A stretch of 64,000 nucleotides of DNA, from NCBI GenBank assembly GCA_014773175.1, contig VXCM01002506.1, positions 62,001 through 126,000 of the forward strand, given 5' to 3'. The position numbers and the translations under genes were made by a program. The DNA comes from Lucifuga dentata. Its lineage: Eukaryota; Chordata; Actinopteri; Ophidiiformes; Bythitidae. The first letter of the stretch is position 1, and each line of letters starts with the position of its first letter. Below, one piece after another: positions 1 through 12,100 of the stretch. Below the pieces are notes generated by a model. That model did no database searches. It was not told the origin of the DNA and saw nothing but the letters and a program-made list of their open reading frames with translations.

Positions 1-107
1 CCTAACCGGCTGCCTCCCTGTGTAAATCCCACCGCTTTCACCAATTACGCCTGGGAAGAAATGCGCTGTTTGTGTGCTGTCTACTGGTATTTACCAGTAG
101 ATAGAGT

Positions 108-110
<3 letters not shown>

Positions 111-150
<40 letters not shown>
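111..150. repeat. (AG)n microsatellite
   Basis: Uninterrupted AG dinucleotide run of about 40 bases. Confidence 0.95.
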
Positions 151-151
<1 letters not shown>

Positions 152-794
152 ATATTGTTTAGTGGTATAGCAACTGTGGTACAATATGCTGGAGCTGACA
201 TTTATGACTGTTTAGATAGCCATAACCACAGCAGGCGGTGATGGTAATAATGCTGTGTTGACATTAGCCCAGGTGGGAATATGTCAGCGTTGCGTCGCCA
301 CCGCCTAATTGCTACTTCTATTGTTGTGTAATTAATGCTTAATTAGGAAGCTCGCTTCAATCAGCGGCGGGGTCGTTAAGAGAGGTGTCGTGCACATGGT
401 AAACAAATGTTACCTTTACGAATGCAAATCGAGCTGTTGTTTTTTTTTTTCTTGTGCCCTCTTTTTGTCCTTGCGCCGCCAAGCATAAGGAACGAAGGTA
501 CCGAGGCATCCATCTTGAGCTGGCTGTGGGTGCTAAAGGATTGAACAGGGGAAAAGATTCTTTTCTGGTGCCTTGCATTGGTGCTGAGTTGCTATTTTGT
601 GTCTTTGTTTCTGTCTTTTTCATGGCAGCTCCAATGTGGTATATTATGTGCTCTGGGTTGTTATTTTGAGATGGATTCCCCCCATGCCAGGATGCTGTCA
701 CACTGCAACCTATAGAGGTAGGAGGGGAAAGGAGGGATGGAGTGAGGGGAGGAGGGCGAGAGGGTATAGTCATTGGAGAAAGAGGTGGATGGAA

Positions 795-796
<2 letters not shown>

Positions 797-837
<41 letters not shown>

Positions 838-838
838 N
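797..838. repeat. (TG)n microsatellite ending at an N
   Basis: About 40 bases of TG dinucleotide followed by a single N at 838, which marks a contig join in the assembly. Confidence 0.95.
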
Positions 839-2734
839 GGGGGCAGAGAGCATGCAGCGTGCAGCTGGAAGAGGCTGAGATGAGCAGAGGCGTGAAATTG
901 GCACTGCACCGTCCACCACCCACAGCCCCCACCCAACCTCAACCTCAACTCATCACACGGTTGCCCCCTCCACTCCATTCCAGCGAGGAACGGCTCATGT
1001 GAGCAAGTCTAGTTGTCGAGTATATGTGTGTCTGTTTGTATGTCTGTAAATGTGTTATCCTAGTAAGCTATATATGACACTTTGGCAGTTATATTTGCCA
1101 TGCCCAAGTAATGCATTCTTCAACTCCCTCTCCACATATATCTCTTCATTACACGCACTCACACACACACACACACACATACACACACACACACACTGAA
1201 CCCATCCTCCCTGCCCTTCGAGTGGAGTGGTCATAACTCACCTTAATTGTATTTGGTAGGTGGTGCTCAGACGTAGAGTGCATGGTGAAATGTAGCTGAG
1301 GCCGTGAGGGAGCAGTAATGGGACTGAGGGCGAGGTGCTGGAAGGAGGGAAACCATCAACCTCTTGGCCCCTGAAAACACACATTATGCATTTAAGGTGG
1401 ACACACACACACAGATGCTCATACTCATTCAGGTTGCATTACCTGCATGTAAACTCTGATGCAAGTTAATAAACACAACATACACTTATAACTGTAACAG
1501 TCAGTCGAGCTCAAACAAAATCATATGCATATGTATAGTATCTGTCGATTTTATATGTACGTACACGTGCATGTCAAGTTCATATTATTACTTATACGTG
1601 AATGTACATTTGCATGTCCAGGCACACACACCTACATCTTGCCCTTTCCCCTTTATTCAGCCTTATCCTGGACTGTTCCTGGACCTTGAGACGTCTCAGT
1701 CTGATTATACTGAAGTGTTTACATGGAAAATGCTAATAACATTTTTGCTCCTTACATGGTTTATACTGCCTGTATAATTTCAGACATATGCACAGACACA
1801 GTCATTCTTTCAAACCCGTGTCTGTACACATGCACACACTTCCACTATTTCCTCTTGGACAGCCTTGTTAATCAGTGTCATAGTAAATCAGAGGCCTGGG
1901 GTACATGGGTGAGGGGAATAATATTCTCATTCGTAGGCGAGGCAGTTTTCTCTGTTACTGTGTAGCCTGTTCCCTGGCAATTAAAGTAACAGTCACTGCT
2001 GTGCTCTTCAGCCTACTGTGAATTCTCCATTGTCACTCCATTAGTGACTAACCTGGGAAACCTGCACTCAAGATGACACACACCAAAGGAAGCCAGTACG
2101 AAGCTAATCAACGTGGTAGGAGCTATTGGAGGAACCATTATGAAGTATTTATCTGTACAATCCCGAGGGAGAAGGATGAAAAGGGATGGCATACAACTAC
2201 TTGCAAGAAAAGAATCTGCCTTAATACGAGCAGATCATGGCAAACAGCAGACCATGTTTGCGATGATGATATCATCTAGAGATTAGCTCCTCTGTTGCTT
2301 CATAGACAGTGAACAATGAAACAGCTGATGATAGCACTCGTTATACTTAATTTTGAGTCACTAATTCATATGGACTCCACGTGTACTGGAGAAGGCACAT
2401 GGTTATCTGGACTGCAGTAGAGGGGAGTAGATCTTTCTCGTGTTGGCAATTTTGAGTTTTCAAATGCAGTTATATCTCATAACAAAAAATAACGATGTGT
2501 TAATTTAGGGGTGCCGGTGCAGAATACTGTGGTGATGTTCATGTTAATGCTGGCTCATTGACATGGCTAACTGGCACAAATAAATCAAAAGGGGCATTCA
2601 CTATTGTTAATAGTTACACTTGTGCTTGTCCTGTTATGACAAAGAATATTGGCCATGAGAAAGGTCAATCAAGCATTTAAAATGTGCACGTGTGAGTCTT
2701 GTAGACTTTTATAAATTTATGCATACTGTATATA

Positions 2735-3465
2735 TTCGAGTATAAGCCGAGGTTTTATTATCAAATTTCACAAAGCAAATCGGGGAGGTCGGCTTATACA
2801 TGAGAAATTCAAATTTGATCCCAGATGATGAAATTTCCAAGGGTGGAAATACAAATATGACCCATTGCCACTACCCATGGAAAATAGTTTAAATCATACC
2901 TTAGAATGAGATATTTCCTGACAAAAAAATCTTATCCAGATGACATTTGGTGCAGCGGCCAGTAAGCACTATTGTGATTGGTCAAAGACAAAAGAATAGG
3001 CCAGTCAGAGACGACCTTATAAAAGTGGTGTTTCATAACTTTACTTGGTAGTCTCATTCAACATCATGTTTTGTGCTTTATTAGCAAGAAGCTTGAGATA
3101 ACATGCAACATAGAATGGAAACTACATGGACTCAGAAGAGGAAAAGAGCATCATATGAGGCTGGTTTCAAGACACGTTACATAGAGCAGGACTGGAATGA
3201 ACTGTTTGGCAACTCAGACAAGGAAGAGAAATCTTGGAAAAGTTAATGTCAGCTAATGTCAGTTACGGTAATCAGCTGTTTACCGGTACCAATACGTGGA
3301 TTAATTTAAGAAAATCACAGGAATACTATGACAATACCCAGAAAAATAGGTAATTTGCTAAACAATTAAATTGATGGAAAAACATCAGGGGGTCGGCTTA
3401 TATATGGGTTTCTTTAAAAATCTAAATTTGCAGGTCAAACTCACGGGGTCGGCTTATAGTCCATG
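2735..3465 (+). mobile_element. Short DNA-transposon remnant with facing terminal repeats
   Basis: Both ends carry the core TATAAGCCGA, in opposite orientation (about 2750 and, as TCGGCTTATA, about 3449). Each end also has a subterminal copy of GTCGGCTTATA (about 2789 and 3391). Between them lie an inverted CCAAT box (2977-2981), a TATA box (TATAAAA, 3018-3024) and a 47-codon reading frame. This layout fits an internally deleted cut-and-paste element that keeps its promoter and the two ends of its transposase gene. The family is not certain; the peptide start suggests the pogo/Jerky group. Exact ends and target-site duplication are not resolved. Confidence 0.55.
3103..3246 (+). pseudogene. 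Deleted transposase remnant, 47 codons
   Basis: An open frame starts at ATG 3103 (a second in-frame ATG is at 3115) and stops at TAA 3244-3246. It begins with a basic KRKRASYEAGFK stretch, like the N-terminus of pogo/Jerky-type transposases (typically K-R-x-Y-x-x-x-F-K). It then passes abruptly into an acidic, tryptophan-containing tail (DWNELFGNSDKEE) like transposase C-termini. I infer that the catalytic core was deleted and the two ends joined. The frame sits about 80 bases downstream of a TATA box inside the same element. It could be a chance frame, but the promoter, ATG and element symmetry argue against that. No enzymatic activity is expected. Confidence 0.4.
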
Positions 3466-3800
3466 TATCAGTTCATGGATGTGCATGTGTATGTACGTGT
3501 ATGTACAATGTGGAACGGCACTTAAAAGAACAAAGATTTGCCACCATTCCTCCCTGTCCCTATGGTAACAGGAGGGTGTTGGATGNGGGGGGGGGGGGGG
3601 GCAGATGTAGGTAAGAAGCCAACTGACTTTTCATTGCAGCCTTCAGCGCCCAAGTAGAAGAAAGAATAAACCTCTCCATTGTTATCTTTTCCTCGTCCTC
3701 TTTCAAACCTCCCTTGATGGTCAGAAGAGAAGAGGTACTTCCAACCAGGTCCTACTTCACACCTTCAATTTGTCTTTTACTGCCCCCACCGCCTGCCCTC

Positions 3801-3915
3801 CCTCCTCCTCCTCCTCCTCCTCCTCCTCCTTCTCCTCTCCTTCTCTTATGCCAATGCCCCTTCCCTTCCTTTTGCATATCTTCTTCTCTCATCTATCTTT
3901 CTGTCTCTGTCACTT

Positions 3916-3960
<45 letters not shown>

Positions 3961-3975
3961 TTCTCTTTCTCTCTC

Positions 3976-4014
<39 letters not shown>
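3801..4014. repeat. (CTC)n and (TC)n low-complexity tract
   Basis: A CTC trinucleotide run (3801-3831) is followed, after a short pyrimidine-rich spacer, by a long, slightly interrupted TC dinucleotide run (about 3898-4014). Serine/leucine-rich frames across it are artefacts of the repeat. Confidence 0.9.
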
Positions 4015-4585
4015 TGGTGCAAGGTGATGGAGGCGGGTGTGTGGGGGTCTCGGAGAGCACGCCTCAGGGATTATACAGCCCGCTCACATGAAAGATTCAT
4101 GATGCTTAGGAGTGTGTATGTGTATATGTTGTGTATGTGTGTCCCTCACGCTCAGACACCGACTGGAAAAAGGGAACAGGGAGAGACAGAGAAAAAAGGA
4201 AAGAGGGCAGGGTACACGGGGGTGGTACAGAGTGTGAGACAAATTGAAGGTGCACAGCAGGACTGACTCTCCAGGCTGCGATTATACTACAGGCTCCCTT
4301 ACACACATTCTCAGATGCCATCTTGGATAAGCTTACACAAATGGCCAAAGTTTGGAACATCCTGATATTCCCTGCAGTAACAATGACTTGCGAGTTACTT
4401 TTGGGAAGAAAAGACAAACATGTTGTGTTTCTTGCTGCACATGCAAGCCAGTTCATACCACCAATTCTGTACCTTTTCTCCTGCTTGTCACATTTTTGCA
4501 GTTTTTGCTGAATGTTTTTTTTTATGTCCTTCTTGAGTGTGCAATTGTGAATGTGTTTTGATGTGTGTGGTGTTTTTATGTACAG

Positions 4586-4640
4586 GTGATGAACCAATTT
4601 CCCCACTGGGGATCAATAAAGTTACTTATCTTTAAGTTAC
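4586..4640 (+). repeat. LINE/SINE-type 3' tail fragment
   Basis: The stretch has a short GC hairpin (CCCCACTGGGG) followed by ATCAATAAAG and degenerate TTACTTATCTT repeats. This resembles the 3' end shared by many fish non-LTR retrotransposons and their SINEs (hairpin, AATAAAG, short tandem tail). No coding part is visible upstream, so it is probably a 5'-truncated insertion. The family is not assigned. Confidence 0.4.
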
Positions 4641-5608
4641 TTACCTTACCAGCCTGTAACTGTTTGCAATATGCAAAAGGAGATCAAGTTCAACATTAAC
4701 AGAAATATAGACAGCTCAATATGATAGAATAGCATGGTAAAAATTGAGTGAGTGAAACTGATAACTCAGTGTCCAGATGAGGCATCAGGACACTAAACAA
4801 TATCACTTTTTCCTTGTCACTTTTTTTTTCTCCCTCTCTTTCCATCTCTGTATACTCTCTTCTCTTTCTTACCAGGTAAGACCATGCTGGCACAATGAGC
4901 AAAGGTAGCAAGTTCTATGAGCTTCTCAGCAAGAGGAAGTGTGTCATTGCCGAGTGTGTTTTGGTGCAGGACAAATCTATTTGTGTGCCTTCACCTTGGC
5001 AGTCTGTCTGAGCACAGGGAAGTGGGGATAAGTGATAGTGGTAGTGGTGTTAGTGTGGTGGTGGTGGTGTGTGTGTGTTTATCTAAGCCTTGCTTGATGC
5101 TCTAATAGCCCCTCGCAGGCTTTTCCTCCCTCTCCAGTATCTTCAAACACATTGCATTATGGCTGCTTTTGATTGCATTTCAGATTAGGAAGCGGTGGTG
5201 GAATAAGCGGAAGAGTCAGACAGACAGGGAGAGTGAGGAATGGAGAAACAGGGAGAAAGAGATGGATGAGGATGGGAGATATAGAACGTAGAAAGAGAGG
5301 AAGGGCAGATCAAGGGGAGAGAGAAGAGACAGACAGCTAGGGAGGATGAGAGAGAGCTTAAATGAGAGACAGACAGATAGAAAAGGGGAAACAGGAAAAA
5401 CAGTGAGAAAGAGCCTCCAGGGGAGTGTATTATACGGCCGTTACCCCCCTCTGGAGCAGCAGCGAATGGGAGAGGCTGAGTTCCCACTATTCCACTGACC
5501 TTGGAGGTCAGTCAGAGGAAAGCAGCATTAATCAAACTGACGCCCAGGCAGAGGCAGATGATAGTAGGCAGCAATGCTCACAACACCCCCCCCAACCCAT
5601 CAACACCA

Positions 5609-5634
5609 CCACTAGCATCCCCTCCAACCCCGCT

Positions 5635-5674
<40 letters not shown>

Positions 5675-5701
5675 NCCACTAGCATCCCCTCCAACCCCGC
5701 T

Positions 5702-5741
<40 letters not shown>
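5609..5741. repeat. Block duplicated around a single N (CA repeat)
   Basis: About 66 bases (from CCACTAGCATCCCC through a CA repeat to CACCTA) occur on both sides of the N at 5675. The near-identical copies separated by exactly one N indicate two contig ends that overlap but were not merged, not a biological tandem duplication. Confidence 0.8.
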
Positions 5742-6777
5742 CCTCCCCTAAAGTTTATTTGCATCCTTCTCTCCTTTTTAAATTCACTGTGTATCTTTAT
5801 GTTGTTTTTGCTTTTTACACATCACCCTCTCACCCCATTTTCCTCTCTTTCTCCTGCTTTCTTTCCTGTTCTCTGTCTTTTTTTTACACCATCCATCTCT
5901 CTCTCTCTCTCCCTCCCCTCTCCCTACTTCCCCTTCTTTGTATGCCCTGAACCCTATCTGGATCTCAGGCTACAAACAGTGAATTAACCCATCTCCACCC
6001 TGTGTTAATGGACTTCTAAATATCAGCCCTAGCCTGTGGATATGCCACCAACATTCACATGGATATGGGATTGAATTAGTTGCTTCTAGCCACTGTCAGA
6101 CGTGCAGATATTGATTTGCTTGTTTTGCTCTTTGTGTTGGTGCATATTTTGTGGAAATGGCTCATGGGGATTCAGATATGGGTATTTGTTTGTAATGTAT
6201 GTGTATGTATACTATGTACAGAGGTATCTGAAAAATGACATGCATGACAGATCTCAGGTATCGGCCTATTCATGTGGCCTTTATCTCTGTTATGTCAAAC
6301 ATACATGGAAATAGAGAAGCAATCATAATTGATACAACATGATAAAGTGTTGATTCACATGCAGATGTAATCTTAGAAATAGTCCATTTATTGGAGAAGG
6401 ATATTTAAAACTATTTAACTATTAAACTATTATTTAACTATTTAAAACTATATTTATTTAAAACTCTTTAATGGCATGCTTGAGCAATGTTCTACCATCC
6501 TGTTAGCCTGTAGGGTTTTTAATCCTCTATGGGATCATAACAAAGTTAGTCCAATACATGTATCTCCCTTGTTTCTACATTTAGGGATCTCCTGTTTGGA
6601 ACTACAGCAGGACATCCCTGACCAGAATATACTGTTGTAACCAACCTCTCTCCCTATCAGCAGTACACAGCCAGCCAGCCAGTGAAAAATAAAGTCAACC
6701 AACAAAAGTGTACGTGTGGTGGATCTGTGTGTCAGTCAATAGAAACCAATCAATAGAGGCAGGGCACTTGGTATATA

Positions 6778-6779
<2 letters not shown>

Positions 6780-6830
<51 letters not shown>

Positions 6831-6836
6831 TGTATA
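6780..6836. repeat. (TG)n microsatellite
   Basis: TG dinucleotide run of about 55 bases, slightly interrupted near its end. Confidence 0.95.
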
Positions 6837-9800
6837 GGTTGGGGGAGGTGGGGATTGTAGGAGGCTGGGTTAATCTGTGACTGCTCTTCTGCACTGATGA
6901 TAGTATTGATCTGGTGAAGATCATCTGAAGGTCAGGATATGTTGTCTCTGTTTGGGCCACCGTGATCTTAATACACTGTCTGGCCTTTCACTACTGATAT
7001 ATAACCGCGAGTACGACTTTATTTCGAACAGAAACATGCATCATTGCAGTGAAAGACCTATAAAGACCAAAGCAGGAGACAGGAAAAATTATCTCTTGCG
7101 TCTTGGTTTTACAGGTAAGATGCTAAAGCTAAGGTAGGCAGTGTGTTTCTGCCACTGTTTTGAGTAACATGTTAATGGAACAATTTGTAACTGGCATTCA
7201 TTTAATCAGTTTTGATAGAGAACACAGAAATAAGATATTAAAAAAAAGTGGACCCAGTGATGTTGCATTTGATCGACAGTTCTACTACCTTTTCTGTGTG
7301 GGTCATTATCATCATTTCAGAATGGCGAAACAGAAACTAGGCTTGTTAGTACTTAATTATTCATTTGAATCCATAAAGGCAATCAATTAAGCTTAAGTGT
7401 GTAATAAATCTGATTAACCAGTCAGTTCCCAAAACACCATAAAATCCATGCAGGTCTTATGCCCTGGTAATGAGTTTGCAAGTAGGGAGGGGGAAGGGGC
7501 TAATAACTGAGGGTGCTCTCCCACAAATACACACATGCATATGCACACATACACATACAAATGACTGCTGTGGTTGATGTTTTTTTCCCGGGTGATAATT
7601 TGACGTATTAACTATTGGGGATGAAAGATAAGCAGGGCTTAATATATGCTAATATTAAGGTCTGCGGCTTGTAACAAAATAAAGCAAGGTCATCAAAAAA
7701 AGGCGCACTTGTAATTAATAGATGAATACATTATGAAAACAATGAGTCAGTTCAGAAACACTCATTAACAAGATAAGAAATTTGAAATGAAAACAGAAAT
7801 GCTAACGTTAATGTGTTGACAAAAAAGAGCTACTATATTCAACCCTGAGATGCTGCTAATGCAGTGTGTGTGTACATTGATTGGGTGAATCTGCCGGCCT
7901 CTTTTCCACCACCGCTATTTGTATCATTCCTCATTATTCTCTGACACACTCGCTCGCTCCCTCTTTCCTCTCGCCCTCCCTCCCTTCCGCTCTCCTAGCC
8001 GTCTTCTCTCCCTCCCTCTCTTGCTGGCCTTTACCTGCTTGCTCATCTCAGGGGAAATTACCACAGCTCAGAAACGCTGTCCTACTGCACTGCAACACTC
8101 CTCTCTGCTCTGCCTCTCTCCACCCATACCGCACACACACACATATGGACAAATACACACACATGTGGACATGCACTCACACCCACATACACAAACACAC
8201 CCACACACACACATACAGAGGCTGTATAACCCCTACCCCACCCTAGCACTGCCCCTTTAACAGCCTCTGCATAGTGTATTTCTTCTTACTATTGTACTGC
8301 CCCATAACATATTATGTACTATATAGAGGCAAAGTAGTATGATTTTTGTTGCCAAGTAATGTATTGCACTAGTCCACATAAAAATAGCTTGAGTTTATGT
8401 CTATATCCCTGTGCTTTTATGAACAAATACATATATGTGACTGTAACTGCAGGCATGTTTGTATGAATACTAATGTGTTTGCGTGTACATGCCAATGTGT
8501 TTGTACATACTGTATGTGCATGCATTCGTGTGTTTTTATGTGTTTGTGCATCTGGTTCCCTAACTAATGGCTTTTATGTGTACGGCCTCCTCTGTTGTGA
8601 GTGATTCACTCTTTAATCTTAATAAAAGTTAATGAAAAGGATCCCTCCTCATATGGACTACCCTGCCTTCAGCTACATGCAGTCTCTCTTCCCTCCTTCC
8701 TGGAATACACCCCTTAGAGATGAGCAATCTGCACAATGCCCCATCTTACAAGTCAATAGCATTTCACCCCTCTGCTATTATTTAATGGATACGCACTTCA
8801 ATCAATCAGAGAGAAAAACTCACAAAGAGCGTTTCAGCTCAAATACCCAAAGTACTACTTGCAAAATTTGCCTTGGAGTAGCAAGAATGAGATTCGTAGT
8901 ACAACATTCCTCGTCTATGTGCAGTTAGGATATAGTTTCATCTGATTCCTTCCACTGTCTGGATTATCATCATAACAGTCCTGTTGCATACTGTATGTCA
9001 AGTCATGCCTTTGGAAATGTCACTTTGAGTGAAGCAGCAGCAGCTCTCTGTCTGCATTTTGATTACTCACAGGCATAAAGTTCAGGCTGTGGAGGAGGAT
9101 TGTGTATTCACAATCAATACCAAAATACTGACACCCCCAACTCATCAGTCATTCTGTATCACACAGCAAACTACAAATGTCTTCTTTTAGAATACAGTGT
9201 CTAGATAATGAGGATTTAAAACCAAGATCTGCTTTTTGCCTCAGTGCTGTCATGAAATGTTTGGCTGCTCCTCAGATCATGTTTGTATGGTTAATTCCAC
9301 AAGATTAGATGTCAAGATGGTGTATCTGGAGTGAGGCATTGTAATTTAGAGCAAAGCATAAAATAGATTTTGAGTATTGAAAATGGCTGAAATTTTATTT
9401 GATCCCGTAATTTTAGCTGGTCTGTCATATGTTATGGAATATACTGTAGTTTGACTTCTGAAGCAAATATAGCTTGTTGGGATTCTTTTTTGCGTACTTT
9501 GTGTGAGTAAATGTGTGTAATTATTAATGTTTCTGGATGCGTGGGAAACATGTTTAAATGATAACATGTAACCATAGAATGCATGCATTAAGTATGAGTG
9601 TGTATATGAGCATAGGCATGACAGTCTGTGTGGATCTGTGTGTATGCATATGCATTCTTGTATGGATTCATGCCTGCATGCGTATTTCTGTGCAAGTATG
9701 TGTGTCTGGCAGACTCAGACGGCAGGCTTGAAATTAAAACCTTATGCGGAACGAAGCTCATGATTGGACTGGAATTAAAACAAAAGGCAGAAGAGTGCAC

Positions 9801-10283
9801 TGAAAAGAGGAGAGAAGAGATGAGGAAAAATAGAATGGTGAAAGAAAGACGAGGAGGAGTGTATTGTTTGAGCAGGGAAGGAGTGAGTGATTGCCGTCGC
9901 TGCAGTTCTAGAGCTTGTGTCTGGGCTGTTTCTTATCAGAATGTCAGACGGACCTTTCCCATTGGCTCGCTTCTGTCAGCAGTCTGCTTAAATGTGAAAG
10001 CAATTAAGGAAATTGGTGGAGTCAAAGAAGCATCCCATAGTCAAATAAAAGAATAGCTGTGATGAGTTGGAGAGTGGATGTACACAAGCTAGGATGTACG
10101 TGCACACACATACACATTCATGTGTGCATGCAGAATTACACTCGCTCTGTCTTTTTCCCTCATATACATGAATACACACTTCTAAGTTGTTCTTCCCTTT
10201 GTTGCTAAAGATCATGACATGCCACAAATTTCATCTCCCTCTTTGGTTATTATATGATAACATTTTAACAAGAAGAAACAAGC

Positions 10284-10325
10284 TAAATGTAGCTACATGT
10301 ACATGTATACATGTAGCTACATTTA
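10284..10325. repeat. Perfect hairpin, 18-bp arms
   Basis: TAAATGTAGCTACATGTA and its exact reverse complement are separated by six bases (CATGTA). The arms also contain smaller palindromes (TAGCTA, ACATGT), so the locus can form nested structures. There is no link to a gene; the nearest is the tnrc6c promoter about 0.9 kb downstream. Confidence 0.85.
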
Positions 10326-11154
10326 TTTTACATTAGGATGTAATAAATGATTGCATGATTCCAGGTACTCTTTGAGACAAAAAGTTTACTAGGAACACAG
10401 CAAACTCTTACAGAGGGTTCCGTAGTCTGTGATTCAGTCAAGTACATTTTCCTCCAGGCACTTCTGAAGGCACTCCCCTCTGCTCTCACCTCTCTTAACC
10501 CTGAGTTTGGAACATCTGCTTTCTCCATTCAGTTGAAGCTTGATTTTTTTAATAGCTCTGGGCATCTTGCCTTGAAAAGGAGAAATAAAACTTTGGCCGG
10601 GGCCCTTGGCTTTCTCATTAGCAGTCCCTCTCAGTGATGTATAGGAGCACAGAAGTCTGCTGAGAGGGTTCTTGCTGGTCAGCTTTTGCCTTTGTGGACC
10701 ATAGCCTTGACCTCTTCCCACCATAGTCTGTTGCTGTGTGTCTAAGGCCTGGTCATTTCCATAAGAAAGAAGTGCAGAGAATGGACAGGGGCCACTTTTT
10801 TTTTTTTTTTTTNCCCAACCCCCATTTCTGGCCATCATGCAATACAGAAATTATCAAAAAAGGTCATTGTAGGTAGAGGAACTTTCTGTTCCCAAATTAT
10901 GCATTCACCTTCATTTAAATTTGCTAAATAAATGTCATGATGCAATATCCAAATTCTTTGTAGTCCTTTGCCAGTTAGAGTACTCTTTCATGCTATTTTG
11001 TCTTATGAGTTACATATTTCAGAATATTATGAAATACTTATTTAGGACCTATAGTGTGTCTACCATAACCCCTATGAGTATTATCCTCCCTGAATGTATA
11101 ACAGCGTCACATTTGTTCACCTGAAGTGATCAGTATTGGCTGCATGCCTCAGTA

Positions 11155-11400
11155 TTTACCTTGGAATATGAGCTGCCTGCCTGTCCATCCTGTGGTGGAG
11201 ACCAGGAGGGGGCGGGACTGAGGGCTGTAGGCGGAGCCAGCATCTAGTGTTTTGGTTGGGCGGGAGTGATGTATCTGGAGTCACTTCCTGGTCTGTCTGC
11301 TGTGTGGGAGGAGGAGAGGGACACTGCAGTGTTGTTAGTTTGAACAAAATGGCTGCGAGACCACTGTGAACGAGAGCTCACTGAACGCCTACCATGACTG
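11155..11400 (+). promoter_or_regulatory. tnrc6c: GC-rich TATA-less promoter of tnrc6c
   Basis: GC content and CpG density rise sharply here relative to the flanks. GC boxes are at 11208-11216 (GGGGGCGGG) and about 11257-11266 (TGGGCGGGAG). A YY1-like AAAATGGCTGC lies at 11346-11356. No convincing TATA box is seen. This is the usual form of a broadly expressed vertebrate promoter and it precedes a good splice donor at 12,101. The exact transcription start cannot be read from sequence; it probably lies between about 11,250 and 11,400. Confidence 0.6.
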
Positions 11401-12100
11401 TCCGCTCCGCTGTCTGGATCCACACAGAATGTATTTCCCCGGAGTCGATTCTCTCTTTGCATTCGCGGTAGCAAGCCTGTCGCTAGCCGCCCAGCTGGCG
11501 ACCTAAACAAAAAAAACATTCTTTTGCACTTTAAACCAAGTTGGCTGGCTTGCCAGACGGCCGTCGGCTTGCTCTAATACGCCAGAACTCATCGGCGATT
11601 TTGACGAAAACTGCCTGATTTCTCTGGTTTGCAAAACCTCGTTACGGTCGACGACTAAGGTTAACGCCGACCAGCTAACATTAGCTAACATCATTTAGCT
11701 GCTTTTAAAAGTCAGTTTTATTCGTGTTCGTTTTTTGTTTTGTTATTAGTGGTGCTTCGTCCCCCTCCCCGCCCCCATTATATCGTGGCGTTTTAACAAA
11801 CTGTTTTCAAACGAGTGTAATTTTACGGCATATTTTTATATATTTTATTTTTTATTGTTATTTTTGCTCAAAGCATAGCTAAAGTATTTGCGTGTTTATC
11901 TGGCTGAGTAGCCGCTGTTTACCTCGGTATCTTGTCACCAAGCTGCATCAGCAGCAGTCTGACTCTTTAACTGCGACTGAATTTTTGCTCCTCTTTTTAC
12001 GGGTAACTTTAGAAAAGACATCGAAGAATGCTTTTCTGCATCATTTTCTGCCATGCACCGACTCTTCACTGAAAGCTGCCAAAGCTGTGGTTAATGCAAG
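11350..12100 (+). other. tnrc6c: Probable tnrc6c exon 1, 5' UTR
   Basis: The stretch between the GC-box promoter and a strong donor (AAG|GTAAGT at 12,100/12,101) has CpG-rich, non-repetitive sequence and no long coding frame, as expected of a non-coding first exon. It contains several short upstream reading frames: ATG 11349 (6 codons), ATG 11394 (25 codons, good Kozak context) and ATG 12028 (14 codons). I infer splicing to the exon beginning at 24,685. The 5' boundary is approximate and further 5' UTR exons within intron 1 are possible. Transcript data would be needed to prove it. Confidence 0.55.
11394..11471 (+). CDS. Candidate uORF of 25 codons in tnrc6c 5' UTR
   Basis: ATG at 11394 in the context ACCATGA (A at -3) opens a 25-codon frame ending at TAG 11469-11471, entirely inside the probable first exon. 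If the transcript starts upstream of it, this frame would be expected to lower initiation at the main ATG. The peptide matches nothing I recognise, so any effect is more likely through translation than through the product. It is a prediction from context only. Confidence 0.3.
   Translation: MTVRSAVWIHTECISPESILSLHSR

Larger units (their letters stand above)
1..2734. other. Upstream intergenic DNA, no gene seen
   Basis: No reading frame here resembles a known protein and none has exon-like borders with coding character. The region holds an AG microsatellite at 111-150, a TG microsatellite at 797-836 ending in a single N (838), and a CA-rich stretch at about 1159-1195. The rest is unremarkable AT-leaning sequence. 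It lies about 9-11 kb upstream of the probable tnrc6c promoter, so distal regulatory sequence cannot be excluded. Confidence 0.6.
3587..11150. other. Upstream intergenic DNA, repeats only
   Basis: Apart from the listed repeats, I see no supported gene in this stretch. It contains CA microsatellites with a duplicated block around an N (5609-5741), a TG run at 6780-6836, TC-rich tracts, an N at 10,813 in a poly-T run, and a perfect hairpin at 10,284-10,325. Short open frames here are built mainly on repeats (His/Thr from CA, Ser/Leu from TC) or have no recognisable protein character. Confidence 0.55.

Noticed and set aside
357..978. Reading frames with His-Thr or Val-Cys runs across the TG repeat
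   Set aside because: They are products of the microsatellite read in different frames and have no other protein character.
3714..4091. Ser/Leu- and Pro-rich frames across the CTC and TC tracts
   Set aside because: Low-complexity artefact of simple repeats, with no conserved segment.
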